Below, piece after piece: positions 49,701-62,833 of a stretch of DNA of 64,000 nt. The stretch covers positions 9,163,501 to 9,227,500 of the forward strand of contig NC_056753.1 in assembly GCF_018687715.1 (NCBI RefSeq), given 5' to 3'. The notes beneath the pieces were generated by a model, which made no database searches, had not been told where the DNA came from, and worked only from the letters and a program-made list of their open reading frames with translations. Source of the stretch: Carya illinoinensis. Taxonomy: Eukaryota > Streptophyta > Magnoliopsida > Fagales > Juglandaceae. The translations under genes and the position numbers were made by a program. The stretch's first letter is position 1. Each line of letters starts with the position of its first letter.

Positions 49701-50366
49701 CAATGTAAGTTTTCAAGTTATGTCAGCACATGTTGTACTATTTTCCAACACATGTCACGCTCATTCATGTTCACGTCAGTAGTCATGTCATTTTACTATC
49801 ATGCATGCATTTGTCTAATGCTAGTTAAGTTGGTTTTTAACTTGGTGAGATTTATCTCACCTTGTACACCCAACTACCATTCCAGAATCTTGTGTCAGGA
49901 CGGGAAAAGCCAGCTGAGCACCAATTGGATGAGGTCAATTAGGCTCTGATGTGATGATGAGGAACTTGTTACTTTGGTTCTCTAGCTTTTAGATAGGATT
50001 ATGGCTATCTTAAATGAGTTGCATGTGCGGCTCAATGAGTTAGCTCAGTAGTTATGCTTTTTAATATTAAAATTATGGAGATCTACCTCCAAAACTTATG
50101 TCATTACAAATCTTTTAGACAACTATTCTAACTTTTGGATAATTGCTATCATGTGAATTATGAAGTAAGTCTATGTTATTTTGGGATATATCTGGTACAT
50201 AGTATTGCTCAAAGAAAAAAAGTATCCGCTACATATAGTGCATACTATTAGATGCTTGCTAGGTGCATAGTATCTTTATCTATTATGAATAGGGATAGGT
50301 AACCTTATGTTGCATGTCCCAACAGTTTAGTATCTATCCAATCCCAAGTGGAATCTGGGGGATTCT
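46800..50366 (+). repeat. LTR-like block C3
   Basis: Ends AATCTGGGGGATTCTCA, a decayed GGGGGCATCACA end as in C2. The start is uncertain (about 46800). Matches to C2 and D1 include TTTTGTTGGGCCAAAA (about 47356), the palindrome GCAAGTTAGCTGCTAACTTACT (49027-49048), GGTGGAACTCC (about 49329), GCAATACTGACAGGAGCACATG (about 49525) and the tail TAGTGCATACTATTAGATG. Short open frames (such as 47349-47660) carry no domain. Sections 47900-48600 correspond to 34780-34840 and 37100-37730 of D1. Confidence 0.55.
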
Positions 50367-52620
50367 CAAGTACAATATACAAATCAAAGAAAACACAACA
50401 TATTGTATTGGCTTAGCATTCTCTTTCATTACAAACTTAAACCATCACAGTGTTTCCATAACGCAAACTTAATACCATAAACCATAAATAACTAATAACA
50501 TATATACAACAACATTCCTCCATCCCAACAAAGATTCTTGTTAGTCAACTTCATCAAATATTGTGGTCTATTCTTGATTAAGACCTGACTCTTCATATCC
50601 TAATACAAATTTGAAATTGGAATGGTAGTTAGGATTAGCATAATAAGATTTTTAAAAGTCTTATTAAGTTAAACTAATAACCTACTAGCATTTTATAAAG
50701 CCTGGTTAACAATAAACATAATATGTACGCATGAATAACATAAACTTGCATCACAAAAACTATATTTTTCTCCCATTTAGATTCCATTACAAAAATGGAG
50801 TAATATCATAACATCATCATCATCAGAACGCCATACTTTCATGACATGCTTGCCTTCATAAAACATGTTGCATCTTTCTTGTTTATACAGAAGGTGGTAT
50901 CTCACGGTTCCCTATTAAACCTTATACACCTACTAGTTAAGTTCACGACACTACAAGTAATGCCCGTTTGTGGCTTCGTCTCAAGAAATACTCAGGCTTT
51001 ACGTATACATTCTTCACCATGAGTATTCTAGCGCATCAACTGGTGAGAATGCTCTTACGCTTCACTTTGGGGCCGTTACTATCCCATTCAAAGTCGTTGA
51101 TTGTTCTTCGTCAATCTAATGAATTCCACTCCATATATAATCACTTCATAGTGGACAAGGGTATTCCACTAGGTTAATTACCCATCCTAGCATTGGGTTT
51201 GTGACAAACCATTTTAATGCATAACTTATGCTTCATGACATGTACATATGCTTTATGAGAGATGACAAAATATCATGTGCTGAGTATTTTGAATATAGAT
51301 GAAACCTTAGAAAATAAACATTAATCTTGATGCTGCATTTATCAATAAACATACTATCATAAACCATAAGTAAGTTAGAAACTAACTTATTAATTGTTGC
51401 TAGTGTGTGTTTCGCATTTGCATTTATGCATAATCATACATTTAGAGCTAGAACCCAACATTGAAAACTTCAATGCTTTGACAACATGAAAAGTCATTAT
51501 TTCACTCTTTGACAACATGAAAAAGCCAAAGGCCTCTGCCCTTCCATCCCTTGGATAGATTGAGAGGGAGGGCACGATAGAGGCCTTTGTGATCCCCTCC
51601 AATCAAGAATTTGGACCTCACAAGTAGATCAGGTCAATGGATTGTGAATCCACCTTGCCCGGTTCAATTCCTGTCGTTCTAACCATTTGATTCTTGTAAC
51701 AATTGAGGACCACAACGTTATCGAAATTCAACAGAATAGCACTCTTCCTCCATTTGTTTTACCAAAGAAAAAAGAAAGAAAGAAAAAAAGAAAAGAAAAG
51801 AGATGAGGTTCCCTGAAATAGAAATAAATAATTTTCCTATGTAACCTTTCTAAGATCTTTAAAGACTTGCTGCTGAATGATCCTTGCACTTTTTATTATT
51901 TGAAAATTGACCCCAACTACACCCATTTTCATAACCTCTATCATTTTCTTTTTAAACATAAGGTTTCATCAACATTATTATCATGCACTACTTGCATAAC
52001 CATCAATATTAACTCATTAAAAGTTTAGAACATAACATAAATCCATCAGCTACTAATAAACTGGCCACCCAAAATTCATTGAACACAAGGCACACGTATT
52101 CTTTTTATCATGAAACAATTTTCCATGTATAAACACTTAACCTACTCAAGTCTATCAATCATATCGGAACCACTACAACCATCATGCTTTTCAAACTTCT
52201 CGTACAACTCCATTATTTAGCTCAACGCTTCCATATAATCTATTTCAATCCAAACTCCATACATCATATCAAACATCTCAACATAAGTAAACTAATTAGC
52301 CTAGTCCAAAATTAATAATAATTGAGCAATTACATAATCACTCCCATGCTCAAGTATCAAATACAAGTGAAGCCAATGATTTAACTTAAAAAAATCTATC
52401 CAATACATGCAACCGACCTAGAGAACACATACTCCATTCATCTATCATTTAAGTCCAACATAAATTTGCCACACAACCATATAATCCACAAAACCAATCC
52501 ATACATAATACATTCAGGATACAATTAATTTGACTACCATATATATATATATATAACCAACCAAAAAATACTTGCATCCTACTCATATATCTCCTAAGAT
52601 CAACATACAGTTCATTCAAG

Positions 52621-54925
52621 CCATCTCTTTGTTTATTATTCTTCAAGAGGTTCTCTCTAGACTTCTAAAGCATAGTGTTGTGGAGAAAAGATTTGGTCAG
52701 TTTCTCAAGACCGAGGCATGATTCAAATATCCAATCTTATGTATGTTGATGATGTGGTGATTTTTGTTAATGGTAGTATGAGATCAATCCAAGAGCTTTT
52801 ATTTGTTTTTGATAAGTATGAGAATTGGTCAGGCTAGAGGATTAATAAAGGAAAAACAACAATGTTTTTTTCTCAAAAAATTGCTTTGGGTCGTAAGAGG
52901 GCTCTTAAGTGTATGATGGGATTTTCGGAAGGTTTCTTTCCTTTCAAATATTTAGGGGTTCCTATTATTTTGGAGAGACTTAAGCAAGTTCATCTATAGG
53001 AGATGGTTAACAAAGTCTGGAATAAAATTAGTAGTTGGAAGATGAACACTCTATCCTCAGCAGGCCTCCTTATTTTACTTTGGCATGTGCTTTCTAGTAT
53101 GGCTTTGCATTTGTTTGTTGTTTTATAGGTCCTTCAATCTATCATTAAAGAGTTACACTCTTGATGAGTAAATTCTTTTGGGGAGAGGCTAATGGTAAAG
53201 GGAAGAAAAAATGGGTGGCTTGGAACAACATGTGTAAATCAGTTGCAGAAAGAGGTTTGGGTTTACGTAAACTGGATGATATGCAAAAGGCTTTGCACAT
53301 GAGGTTCACTTGCAATTTAATCCAGTGTAATTCTCTTGGGGCTCACTTCTTTAAATGAAAATATGTGGGTTCTAAACCTTGGACTCTCATAGATATGAAC
53401 AAGGGTACAAGATTTTGGAAGATGCTTGTTAAAAGTATTATGTTGGTTCTTGATAATTCAAAGTGGCGTATCAAGGAAGGTAATCTTTTCTTTTGGTATG
53501 ATAAATGGAGGGATTGGGGGCCTTTAATTAATGTTCTTCCGATAATGGGCCGACCTATGCTTAATGTTGTGGATTGTAAACAGTCTAATTTGTGGGATGT
53601 GGATGATATTCTTGATTCATTATTTGTTTGTAAGGGAGGCTCAGATGTGTTGACCTGGACAAAGCATAATAGTGGTTTTTTTCCTACAAAATCAGCTTGG
53701 GATTATATCCATATAAAGGGTTCCACTATGGCAGGGTATACTTGGATGTGGCATAAGCTGATTCCTCTAAAGGTCTCAGTTTCTATCTAGAAGGCTTGGA
53801 ATGATGCTTCAAGTGTTGATGATCGTCTTCGTTGAATTAGTGTCTCGATTGTTTCTAGGAGTGACTTCTGTGATGAGGGTAACTATGAAGATGAAAATCA
53901 TGTGTTATTCGATCGGAATTTTGCTGCTTGGGTGTGGCGCTACTATGGTGCTATTTTTGGATTGGATTACCTCTTAGCAGCTCTTGGAAGAATATGATGG
54001 TTGCATGGTTTCGCCGGGCGTCCTCTTCTTCTTAAGTGGGGATAATTATTGGGCTTTTTCCTTCTTTTCTCTCTTGGCATTTTTGGCATCAAAGATGTGT
54101 CACCCGCAGAGTCCTTTAGTGTGGTTTGGCAATCCATTCAACATTGGATTAGTTTAGTCTATCATGACATTCACAAGGTTTCTAAATGTTCTAAGCCTGA
54201 TTTATAGGTTTTACAATCTTTGTTTATTTTTTTATTTTCCCATTAGTTTTGTCAAGGCACAATCCTAAGTTGGTGGCCTGGAAAAAGCCATTCAAAGTTT
54301 GTTCAAGTTAAATACAAATGGTAGTCGCTTTGGCAACTCTAGGCCTTTAGGGTTGGGTGGTATTATTAGAGATGATCAAGATAATTTAATTCAAGCATTT
54401 GCTTCTCTTACAGGCATTGGTTAGAATAATAGAGCCAAGTTATTAGCTATTCTGCATGGTCTTAAAGCTTGTAAAAATATGCGGATTGGCTTTGTAGAAA
54501 TTGAACTCGATTCTCAGGTGGTGGTATCATGGTGGAATAGAAGGAGATGTCCGAAATGGTACCTGGAAGACTTTTGGGAGGAAATTATTGCCCTTATGGA
54601 TTTGATGGTTTGTTCTGTGCAATATATCTTTAGAGAGGGTAATAAAGCTACAAATTGGCTTGCAAAGTATGGTGCGATGGGTTAACACATGGAGTGGCAA
54701 GTTCTAGAAGTGTAGAGCCTGTTGAGAGGTTAAATTCGATTGGATAAGCTGGGTCTTCCTTCCTATGTTGCTGCTAATTTATTTTGGTTTTGTTGTTTCT
54801 AGTTTATTTCTTGGTTTATTATGGTTTTTTGGGTTGATCTTGTATTGCTTTATTTTTGCATGTTCTAACCTCTTTTTTGTAGGTTGTTTGTGCTTCTTTT
54901 GATTTATTTATTTATTTTTTTTTTA
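52621..54925 (+). mobile_element. 5'-truncated L1-type LINE with 12 bp target duplication
   Basis: Flanked by perfect direct repeats AGTTCATTCAAG (52609-52620 and 54926-54937). Inside, in broken plus-strand frames, come the end of the reverse transcriptase with its YVDD catalytic motif (52742-52753), the RT thumb and linker (53161-53790), a zinc-binding segment with ENHVLF (about 53880-53960) and an RNase H-like domain (54300-54685). ORF2 proteins copy LINE RNA at a nicked target. The 5' end, including endonuclease and most of the RT, is missing, as is usual for LINE insertions. The 3' tail is T-rich rather than a plain poly(A). It is the same family as the copy at 26950-28640. Confidence 0.88.
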
Positions 54926-55295
54926 AGTTCATTCAAGGCACCCACTCTATTTCCAAACTTCATTCATACACAACATATTTACTACCTATAGTTCTATTTA
55001 ACCAAGCTTCACAAATCCTTTACTAAATTCATAAACCTTTCTAACCATACATCAACATTTTCAAGTTACACACCAACACAGATACATGATTCCATTCCAA
55101 ACCAACATCTTTCTCTACCCTAAACACTCCATTCCAACCGCATAAGCATAAGACTCTTTGAGATAAAGAGAGAAATTATAACACAATTTGAGGGGCTGTC
55201 ATGTGGTAATTCAAGGTCACTTTGGTTGTAGCATGGTTGTTTGCTTAATGTGATGGTGGTGCTGGCGGTGGTATCGTGGCTTTGTGGTGGCTTGG

Positions 55296-56615
55296 TGATG
55301 ACTTGCAAAATTTCATATTGCAGATTTTACAAGTTCGCTCGAGCGGAGGCTTTTGGCCGCTCGAGCGAATTCAGACAGATTCAAACGCTCGACTGCCGCT
55401 CGACAGGGAGCTCGAGCGGGTTGCTGAAAAACAAAGATCGCTCGAGCAGAGACATTGGCCGCTCGAGCGAAATCAGGCAGAGTCGAACGCTCGACGTGCG
55501 CTCGATAGGATGCTCGAGCGAAATCAGATAGAGTCGGACGCTCGACGCGCGCTCGACACCCCGCTCGAGCAAACATCGTATTTTGACAGATTTTAGGTTT
55601 TCCGCCGTGAGACCATATAAAAGCAATTTTTCACTTTAGGGCCGCGAGTTTTGACTGGAGAACACTCTTTGGGACAGAAAAACACAGCTAGAAGGATTCA
55701 ATTCATTTGTTTTGGAGACGGAATTCCAATTATTGCACGTACGTTGGAATCATACACGAGCACGGACGAGAGAAAAGCGTTGAATCGTTCCCTTGAGCTT
55801 TTGACGACGAGTTGAGGCTGCAAGGAGGATTTTCCAGTGTTTATTTTCTTCTTCCCATCTTCTCAGAACAATTATGGTGAATTCGTTTATGTTGAATTCC
55901 ATTTCTAGCATGAGCTAAATTTTCTTCATTCTAGGAAAATGATGTAACCTATTTCCGAACTATGCTTGATTTTCTATGCTAATTTAATGCAATTCTCTTT
56001 GTGTTTATCTGATTTATTCTGAATTTATTGCTTCTAATTAACTGGCCATTGATTAGATGATAAGTAATCTTGTGATTTGCTATCGAAAGAGGGAATCATA
56101 GGGTAGATCTTGGATATTTTAGCATAGGTAAGTATAGAGATCGAAAGACTTGTATGAACCTATGTAGTCATTAAATATTTGATCTTATTGCGTTCTTGGT
56201 TATTGAATTTGCATATTCTTGTGTGAATTGATAACCAAGAGTCAATTCCAATTGACTATCGAGAGAGGCTTTTGGATGAATTAGAGATTTGCTAATAGAC
56301 AAAAGAGGTTTAAGTTAAATTAGCTGGATGAGAAAAGCATAGTGAAGAATTAGGTGAAATCGATTTCCTAGAAGTTTTCTTCCCTATTGAATTTGATCTT
56401 TGAAAGTCAGGTTTATTTTCTTTGCTTATTTCTCTTTGAGTTGATCTAGTTTTATTTGCAACTACAAAAACCTTAGCGATTCCTCTAGATAAAATTGAGA
56501 TTAGTATAATTTTGGTATTTGACAAGAGTAAGGTACCAATCCCTGAGGACGATACTCTTCTTATTACTTTACTATAAAACTACGATAATGTGCACTTGCA
56601 GTTTTGCACCGGTCA
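55296..56615 (+). mobile_element. Solo LTR F1 with CTCGAG-palindrome repeats, 1320 bp
   Basis: Starts TGATGACTTGC and ends TTTTGCACCGGTCA, with perfect 5 bp target duplications CTTGG at 55291-55295 and 56616-56620. A TATA box (TATAAAA, 55616-55622) follows an array of GCTCGAGCG palindromes at 55330-55570. The 3' portion contains GAGGACGATACTCTTC and GTGCACTTGCAGTTTTGCAC, sequences I recall from 3' parts of large plant gypsy LTRs. The same LTR begins again at 63735. Its open frames are antisense readings of the palindrome array. Confidence 0.9.
55330..55570. repeat. CTCGAG-palindrome tandem array in LTR F1
   Basis: CGCTCGAGCG or a near variant recurs through the array, together with GTCGAACGCTCGAC and GCGCTCGACA segments. 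The larger period is 102 bp (GACAGGG at 55402 against GATAGGA at 55504). Each CTCGAG lies in a longer perfect or near-perfect palindrome, so single strands would fold into several hairpins. Confidence 0.88.
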
Positions 56616-57139
56616 CTTGGCTTGCTATAAAGAAGTATTGGAGACATAGGGTTGTGTGTGAAGGGTTGTTGGTTGTGAACACAGGCTATGGGTTGTCGAT
56701 GGTGACATGGGCTATTTCATGTGGCTATTTTGATAATGGAGGTAGTGGTGGCATCACATGGAAGGGAAGTAGAGAAACTGGGGAAATGATAAGCCGAGAG
56801 AAGGACTTGTTGCTATGGACTACGACAGTGTCGTTTGGTGCTCAGCTACTCACGTGGGTGGTGCTGGGCCATGGAGAAGAAGAACATAATGGGAAACTTT
56901 GAAAGAGAGAGGGAAACTAAGATGGGGAAGAGAGAGTTTGTGAATTGCACAGTAAAAGCTCCTTCTATACTCAATAAAAATCTAACTTTATTGACAAGTG
57001 TAGGGCTTAAGATCAAATGGATGGTGAGGATGGAACCATGTGTATTGCTACTATTGGCCAATGCCTTCAAACTGTCTTAAGCATTCCAAAACAAAGGTCT
57101 ACCAGCTGGTGTTGTGGCATAATTGTGTGACACATGAAG

Positions 57140-57490
57140 CTCTCAATCCATCTAATCTCATCTCAACTAATCTCAATACTCAAAAAATCATTCAAACACA
57201 AAAACATTTCAATTTCAAATTTTTAAAATTTTAACCTTTTCATCTAATCACTTAATCATTACAACTTTTCCAAACTTTCAAGCAAAACACAAAAAATAAT
57301 TCAACTTTTTAAAATCCCAAAACAAAAATAATATAAAGAAATTAAACTCTAACAATATTTTAAGTTTATTATATTCTTATTCAACTTTTCCTCTCTCATT
57401 TTTCAAAAGCTCATAATAAATCTTAACTCAAACTATTTCACTACTATTTATAAATTTCTTATTTCATCTCATCTGTGTAACAGAACAAGG
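57140..57490 (-). mobile_element. MITE (GAGATGAGATGA family), second copy
   Basis: Reverse-oriented relative of the MITE at 23431. The plus strand runs from ATCTAATCTCATCTCAAC to TATTTCATCTCATCTGTG, so both ends contain ATCTCATCTC-like sequence. The shared interior (in reverse) includes AAAATATTGTTAGA, TTTTTGTTTTGGGATTTTAAA and GTTTGGAAAAGTTGTAATGA. It is about 350 bp and non-coding. Confidence 0.7.
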
Positions 57491-57722
57491 CATATCTAAA
57501 AAAAATCCTAGTTTTGAGTTCTCTTGAGGATCATAAATTGACCTAGATTGTGAAATGGAGTTCCTACTCATTAATCCAGAACAATCCTATGTTTCTTGTT
57601 AGATCCATAATCCAAAATTATTTGGAAATGTTTTTGATCTAAATAGTTTGTTGGGTTATGACATCGTCTCCCCCATTAAAAAAAAAAAAAATATCATTCT
57701 TGAGATTTGCTTAGCTACCTAT

Positions 57723-60094
57723 TGTGACATCTCTCTTTTCTTTGTATTTTTAAGTGTTTATTGTGCTAATTATTTTATTGGTTCCTTTATTTTAAATTGA
57801 TTATTATTATTATTATAGTATTTTAACGTTATTATTGTTAAAGTTGTATAATTTATTTTATTGTGCTTTTTATTGTTATTAATTATAGTTTATTATTTAT
57901 TGGCATTTTATTTCAAATTATTTTATTGTTAGATTTTACTATTTTATTTTAGTAAGTTGTGTTTTTAATTGTCTATTCGTTTTAATTCAGTTAAACTAGT
58001 GTTTTAAATACTTTTCGTTGAATCAGTTTTGAGACCCTGAGTTGAAAAGACTAGATCTCTTTTTTTTTCCCTTCCTTTTTCTTTTTCCTTTACTTTTTCT
58101 CATTTTTGTTTCTTTTTTTACTTCTTCTTCTTTTTCTCCAATGCTTCCCACGTGACTACCCCCTTATTTTCCTCTCCATGCGTTTCTCCCCTAGCCCGCC
58201 TTCGTGCACCGCCATATGGTGTCACCACCCAGCCTATCCTCTTCCCTATTGGCCAGCCTAACCCCTCCATTTTTCAGCCCCTCCCACATAGCCAATCTCC
58301 TTCACGTATGGCTTCAAGCCATAGCCCCATTTTCTCCAACACCGCCACCTATGATTTTTTGGTCACCGCACAATCACCAACAACCTCCTCCCTCACCGGT
58401 GATCTTCCCCTAGCCTCCCCATGCCACCCTAACAACCCTAGCTGTTGTACTTTCCCCTACTCTATCACACGACCGAGATCCATCTCTAGGCCACCATGGG
58501 CTGCCATCTTAAGCCGCCATCGAGCTCCACAAACCCCCACAACTTCCCCCCCCCCTCATGGCAGCCCCCTTCCCTCTCCATCACACACAACTCGAAATGG
58601 GTTTCAATTCTCACATAGCCTTTGTGCCGCTGTGAGCTAGTTGCCATCCTCACCGGACCACCCACGACTCCTTATCTTCTCAATGCCAAGCCATGACCTC
58701 CCCGTAGCTCCTCCTCAATTTTTCCAGTTTTGTAAACCACGTCCAACCCCTGTAAAATCACTATCCGGCATTGCTTCATCACTGCTGGCATGACCGTCGA
58801 TCTTCCTGAGATGTCTTTCATCATTGTAACTATTTTTCTAAAGAAATTTTGAGATTTAAATATATTTTTACATTAATACTTTTTCTACAGTCTATTGGTT
58901 GTGCCGAACCTTGAGTCTGAGGAGTATGAGGGTCAGATTGGATTGGAGGATGGGTTGTTTGTGAAATTGATTATGCTTGGGTATTTTATATTGTGTTTGG
59001 TAGAATGTCATTCATTGTGCATTGGTATGCATGTTCATGTGTTATAATGAAAACTGGGTTTTCATGTAAGAAATGATTTTTGGGTGCGTGTGTATCACGA
59101 CCCCAAGTCGAGGTGGAGATTTTATCTTGATGGAACTCCTCTGGTCACTCAGGAGTATAATATACTGAGTGACGTCCCGTGATTTGTCATTGGGTGACAG
59201 AAGGATAGGATGGGATGGTAATGTTCTCGTGCCTACTCCCCGGCCCCTCTACTGGCGAGGGCTAGATGATGATTGGCTACAAATGCGTTGGGCACGAAAC
59301 TGGGCATCGCTCGTTACGCAGTCACATGTATGGTTGCTACCTATGGCATGATGAAGGGAGCTAGGGTGTGCAGGTGGTTCCTAGGGGAGATCATGGTGCA
59401 TATGGAATAATAGGGTAATGGGTCATTTTCTGAAAAAATGGCATGCTTTGATAAAAGGATTTATGTGGACCATTTTCTAGAAAAATTGTGGATTTTATGT
59501 TGGGCCATTTTATGAGAAAATGACGGGTAAATATTGTAATGGATTTTTTATTAGGTGAAATGAGATTTTTGGTGTGCGTTGGAAAATAATCATTTTGGGA
59601 TAATGATGGTTTGGAGCACATGCATATTTCAGCATGTGCATGCATACTTGTTAGCTATATAGATATGTTTTTTATCTCATGGGTTGTTTGGTTGATTACT
59701 TACTAAGATTCATATCTCACGTGGTATTCGATACCCTGCAGTTTCATTTTATGGAATCGTAGATTTTGATACAGATAATGATATAGGGCTTGAGGCTTTG
59801 GCTCCTCTGGAGGAGTGACTTGGGGTCACTTTCTTGCTTGTTGGGATTTATTTCTCGCTTTTGGATCATGTATTCGGTTTTATTATGTTTGCACCGGATA
59901 ACTATAATATCTTTTGAAATGCTTTTATTTGAGTCTGTATTTAAAATTCTGGTACTTAGTCAACTTATTTAATTTATCCGCTGCATTTTTTGTTATATAC
60001 TTTCTGCATATACACACACTTGGCACTTATCGCTGGGATGCGTGACCCATGTCACGATTTCTATGTTTCTGTATGTGGGAGTCGGGGCATCACA
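57723..60094 (+). repeat. 5' LTR of element E, 2372 bp
   Basis: Starts TGTGACATCTCTC and ends GGGGCATCACA. Its first 400 bp match the 3' LTR at 62834-63253 closely, including GTTTATTGTGCTAATTATTTTATTGG-type sequence and a pyrimidine-rich tract. Open frames at 58152-58640 and 58204-58413 are proline/serine readings of that tract. Parts near the 3' end (GGTCATTTTCTGAAAAAATGG, CACTTGGCACT) resemble the B-type LTRs, so the two families are distant relatives. Confidence 0.88.
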
Positions 60095-60096
60095 GG

Positions 60097-60107
60097 TGGT
60101 ATCAGAG
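60097..60107 (+). promoter_or_regulatory. Primer-binding site of element E (tRNA-Met)
   Basis: TGGTATCAGAG follows the 5' LTR by two bases and is complementary to the 3' end of plant initiator tRNA-Met, the primer used by most plant gypsy elements. Confidence 0.9.
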
Positions 60108-62821
60108 TGGTTCGGCTCTGGGTAAAACCACATGTCCCGTAGGAACACTATCAGAAAATTTTGAAGGTTTAATTTGAATTTATTTTATTTTATTTTATTT
60201 TAGTTTGTTTTGTGTTGTCTAGAGTTGAAAAGTGGGTTAAGGGTTATGCTGTGGCTGGAAGATGGTACTATCGAGAATACCATTATTAGGCTTGAACATT
60301 TAGTGTAGTAGGCCTGAACTCTTAGCGATGTGGTTTGCTTTTATAATATCGAGACATGAAGGGAACTGCATAGTTTAGGCAATTTCTCTAGAGTAGGACC
60401 TAAGTCACAACTGTGGAGGGGAATATCTTTAATTATTTAGGATGCTTGTGGTCTTAGATTTCATAGAGTTTATGGAATGAGTTTATAGAATGAGAGGGTG
60501 TAAGTTCAACAAAGTTCAAGGATAGAATTATGAGTTTCATCTAAGATTTGAGGCCCTATAGATTTTATGAATCAAGTTTATGGGATTTAAGGTGGCAGGT
60601 TCGACAAACATTTGAGGGATTAATTAAATTAGAAGTTTTAAATTTTACCAATTCTGATGAACAATTTGATAACATTTGGGGCTTTAGATTCTACAAGCTT
60701 TACAAGGCAATTGTTTTCATATCTAAGCTCATCGATCTTAAGGATGTCGGAAAATGAATCTTATATATTTTAAGGTTTTAGAATTGCAGACTTGAAGGAC
60801 TAATTTGTAATAAAATTTGGGATTTTAGTTCTGCAAACTTTGTATGCTAGCTTCTAGAGGTTGTAACCATTGAAATGGGGTTGATCAGAGTTGAGTTATT
60901 GATATGGAAATTTTTCAGGAGGGTATTTCTTTAGGGATTGAAGGTAATAATCTAGTTTGTGAATTTTTTTTCTAAGGATTGAAGATGTTGATATAGTTCA
61001 AAAAATTATTGTTTTTAGCTCGAGGTTATAGTGGCGGGTTCAAGATTTGATCCATATCAATTTTAAAGATAATAGATGGTGTAGATTTAGGAAATGATTC
61101 TTGTTGATTTTGAGGATATAGGTCTAGATGATGGAAATGGTAGTGATGTATCACTTGGACGTTGGAGGAGTATTGATTTTGGCTAGGGATGCATGAGATC
61201 AACGTGTAATAGTTGTGAATGTGTATGGATTTCAGAGAGTACACGTCCTTCTTTCATTTTTGGCTTGGAAGAAGTGGTTTCGGTAGGTGCTGAAGTGGAT
61301 TAAATGCAATAGTATTAGATTCAAGAGATCTTGGCTTTGAGTTGTCGGCAAGTCAATCGGAGTGTTCAGTCAAAGCATGATACCCAATGAAATGATGGTT
61401 GGCGGTAATTGTAGTGATTATCTCCAGAAATTAGTTGTGACTTGAGGCATCATAGGAATTTAAATTTTTGAGGTTGTACTTTCCTTTGGAGATTGATTAT
61501 CCAGTTGGGAGAATTATAGACATTGTTATTTCACTTGAAGAGAGATTGTTGTGTCACCATGTGTGGTGTATGATAAGACTTGGAAGTCGAAGCAGAGGCA
61601 TCAACAGTGGATAACATAACCAGATTTATGAGGTAATAAAGCTTTAGGATCCAAGAGTGTTGTGCAATAGTTTTGATGGATCGGAGATTTGAATAGCATG
61701 GCTTACTTTGAGGTTTAATTGTGATGTGCTATTGAAGGAACTAGTCGTGCTAATACTAGAGCTTATGAGAGTATAAGCAGGTGGGCGAGTTACCAAGAAG
61801 GTTTCAATAATGTTTTGGTGAATTCAATGGTGGTTTGTATTGAGTTTAGTCACTGCCAAAATAGATGGTATTCAAAATTTAGGTGATGAGCTTGTAAGTA
61901 TAGGTTGTTGGGTAGAAATTTATAGGTGCTTTTATTGGTTGGTCGGGATGGATTCGAGCCTTATAGGGTTTGTTCTTTATCTTAGATGGGGCTTGTGTAT
62001 TTTTCAGATGAAGCTACTTGTTTTCAATTTGGGATACTAAGGTCGTTTGATACTGGTTTTCTAGCAACGATCATGGATGTATGTTGCGGAACATTGATTT
62101 TGATTAAGGTAGCGAGAGCCAACTAAGGAATGGATATGAAAAAATATGGTTTTGAGGGGCAGAGTATTTTCTACCAAAATGTGATTAGCGTTTTCTTGTT
62201 AGTAGGTGCTGAGCTAGCTTATACTCGATAGTGTTAATTTATGAGGACGTAATTTTATGCATTTTGGCGAGTTATCAAAGTGCGCACGAAAGTGTGATAT
62301 TTTATGATATAGTTGGAGATTCAAACATCGTGCCAATCTTGAGGAATTAGTGGTGACTTGAAATTTTCAAATGATACTTGTAGTTGGAGATTAATCATTT
62401 GGTTGTGTAAATTATGCTTATTGATGGTTAACTTGAGAAGCGGCTAATGAGTTATCAAAGTGTAATTTACAACAAAAGTTTGGAAGTTATAGCATAGGAG
62501 TCGATTGAGGTTAGCATAGTTTAATATATGAAGATGGTAATCATTGGAATTTACTGGTGTTGTATTAAGGTTATTGTGGAAATGGAGATTTCAGATTACA
62601 TAGCCACCCTAGGAGTACTAGACATGATGTGCCATTGCGAGACTAGTGCGAGTATGATAGAATCGCCTATAGGAGTAGACATGAGAGAGCAGTAGTCGTA
62701 GTTGTTTGGGTGTCACTAATGGTATGTTTCTCTCAAAGGTGTACGGTTGTGAGTTGTATCTTATATCTTGCCTTAGCGTTAATGTTTGACCTTACCAATT
62801 TTGAGGATGAAATTTTCTTTT
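60108..62821 (+). other. Non-coding interior of element E
   Basis: About 2.7 kb with no frame over about 70 codons and no gag, protease, RT, RNase H or integrase motif that I can see. It may descend from a coding interior decayed beyond recognition, or be a LARD interior that never coded. Confidence 0.7.
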
Positions 62822-62833
62822 AAGGGGGGAGGA
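62822..62833 (+). promoter_or_regulatory. Polypurine tract of element E
   Basis: AAGGGGGGAGGA plus TG lies immediately before the 3' LTR start TGTGACATCCC. Such tracts prime plus-strand DNA synthesis. Confidence 0.88.

Larger units (their letters stand above)
50370..57090 (-). repeat. Inverted LTR-like block C4, split by a LINE and a solo LTR
   Basis: Reads as the reverse complement of the C/D type. The palindrome TAAGTTAGAAACTAACTTA is at 51371-51390, a CCACTAGGTTAATTACCCATCC segment at about 51165 matches GGATTATCCTAGTGG in D1, and GGAATGGTAGTTAGGA (about 50620) matches CCTAACTACCATTCC in C2. It is interrupted at 52621-54925 and 55296-56615. After the second interruption it continues to about 57090, where a MITE begins. 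No gene is seen; the borders are approximate. Confidence 0.5.

Noticed and set aside
55313..55626. Overlapping frames rich in Arg/Ala/Ser over the palindrome array
   Set aside because: They arise from the CTCGAG repeat in several frames at once, inside solo LTR F1.
58152..58640. 162-codon proline/serine-rich open frame
   Set aside because: Falls in the 5' LTR of element E; composition follows the C-rich tract and no domain is visible.
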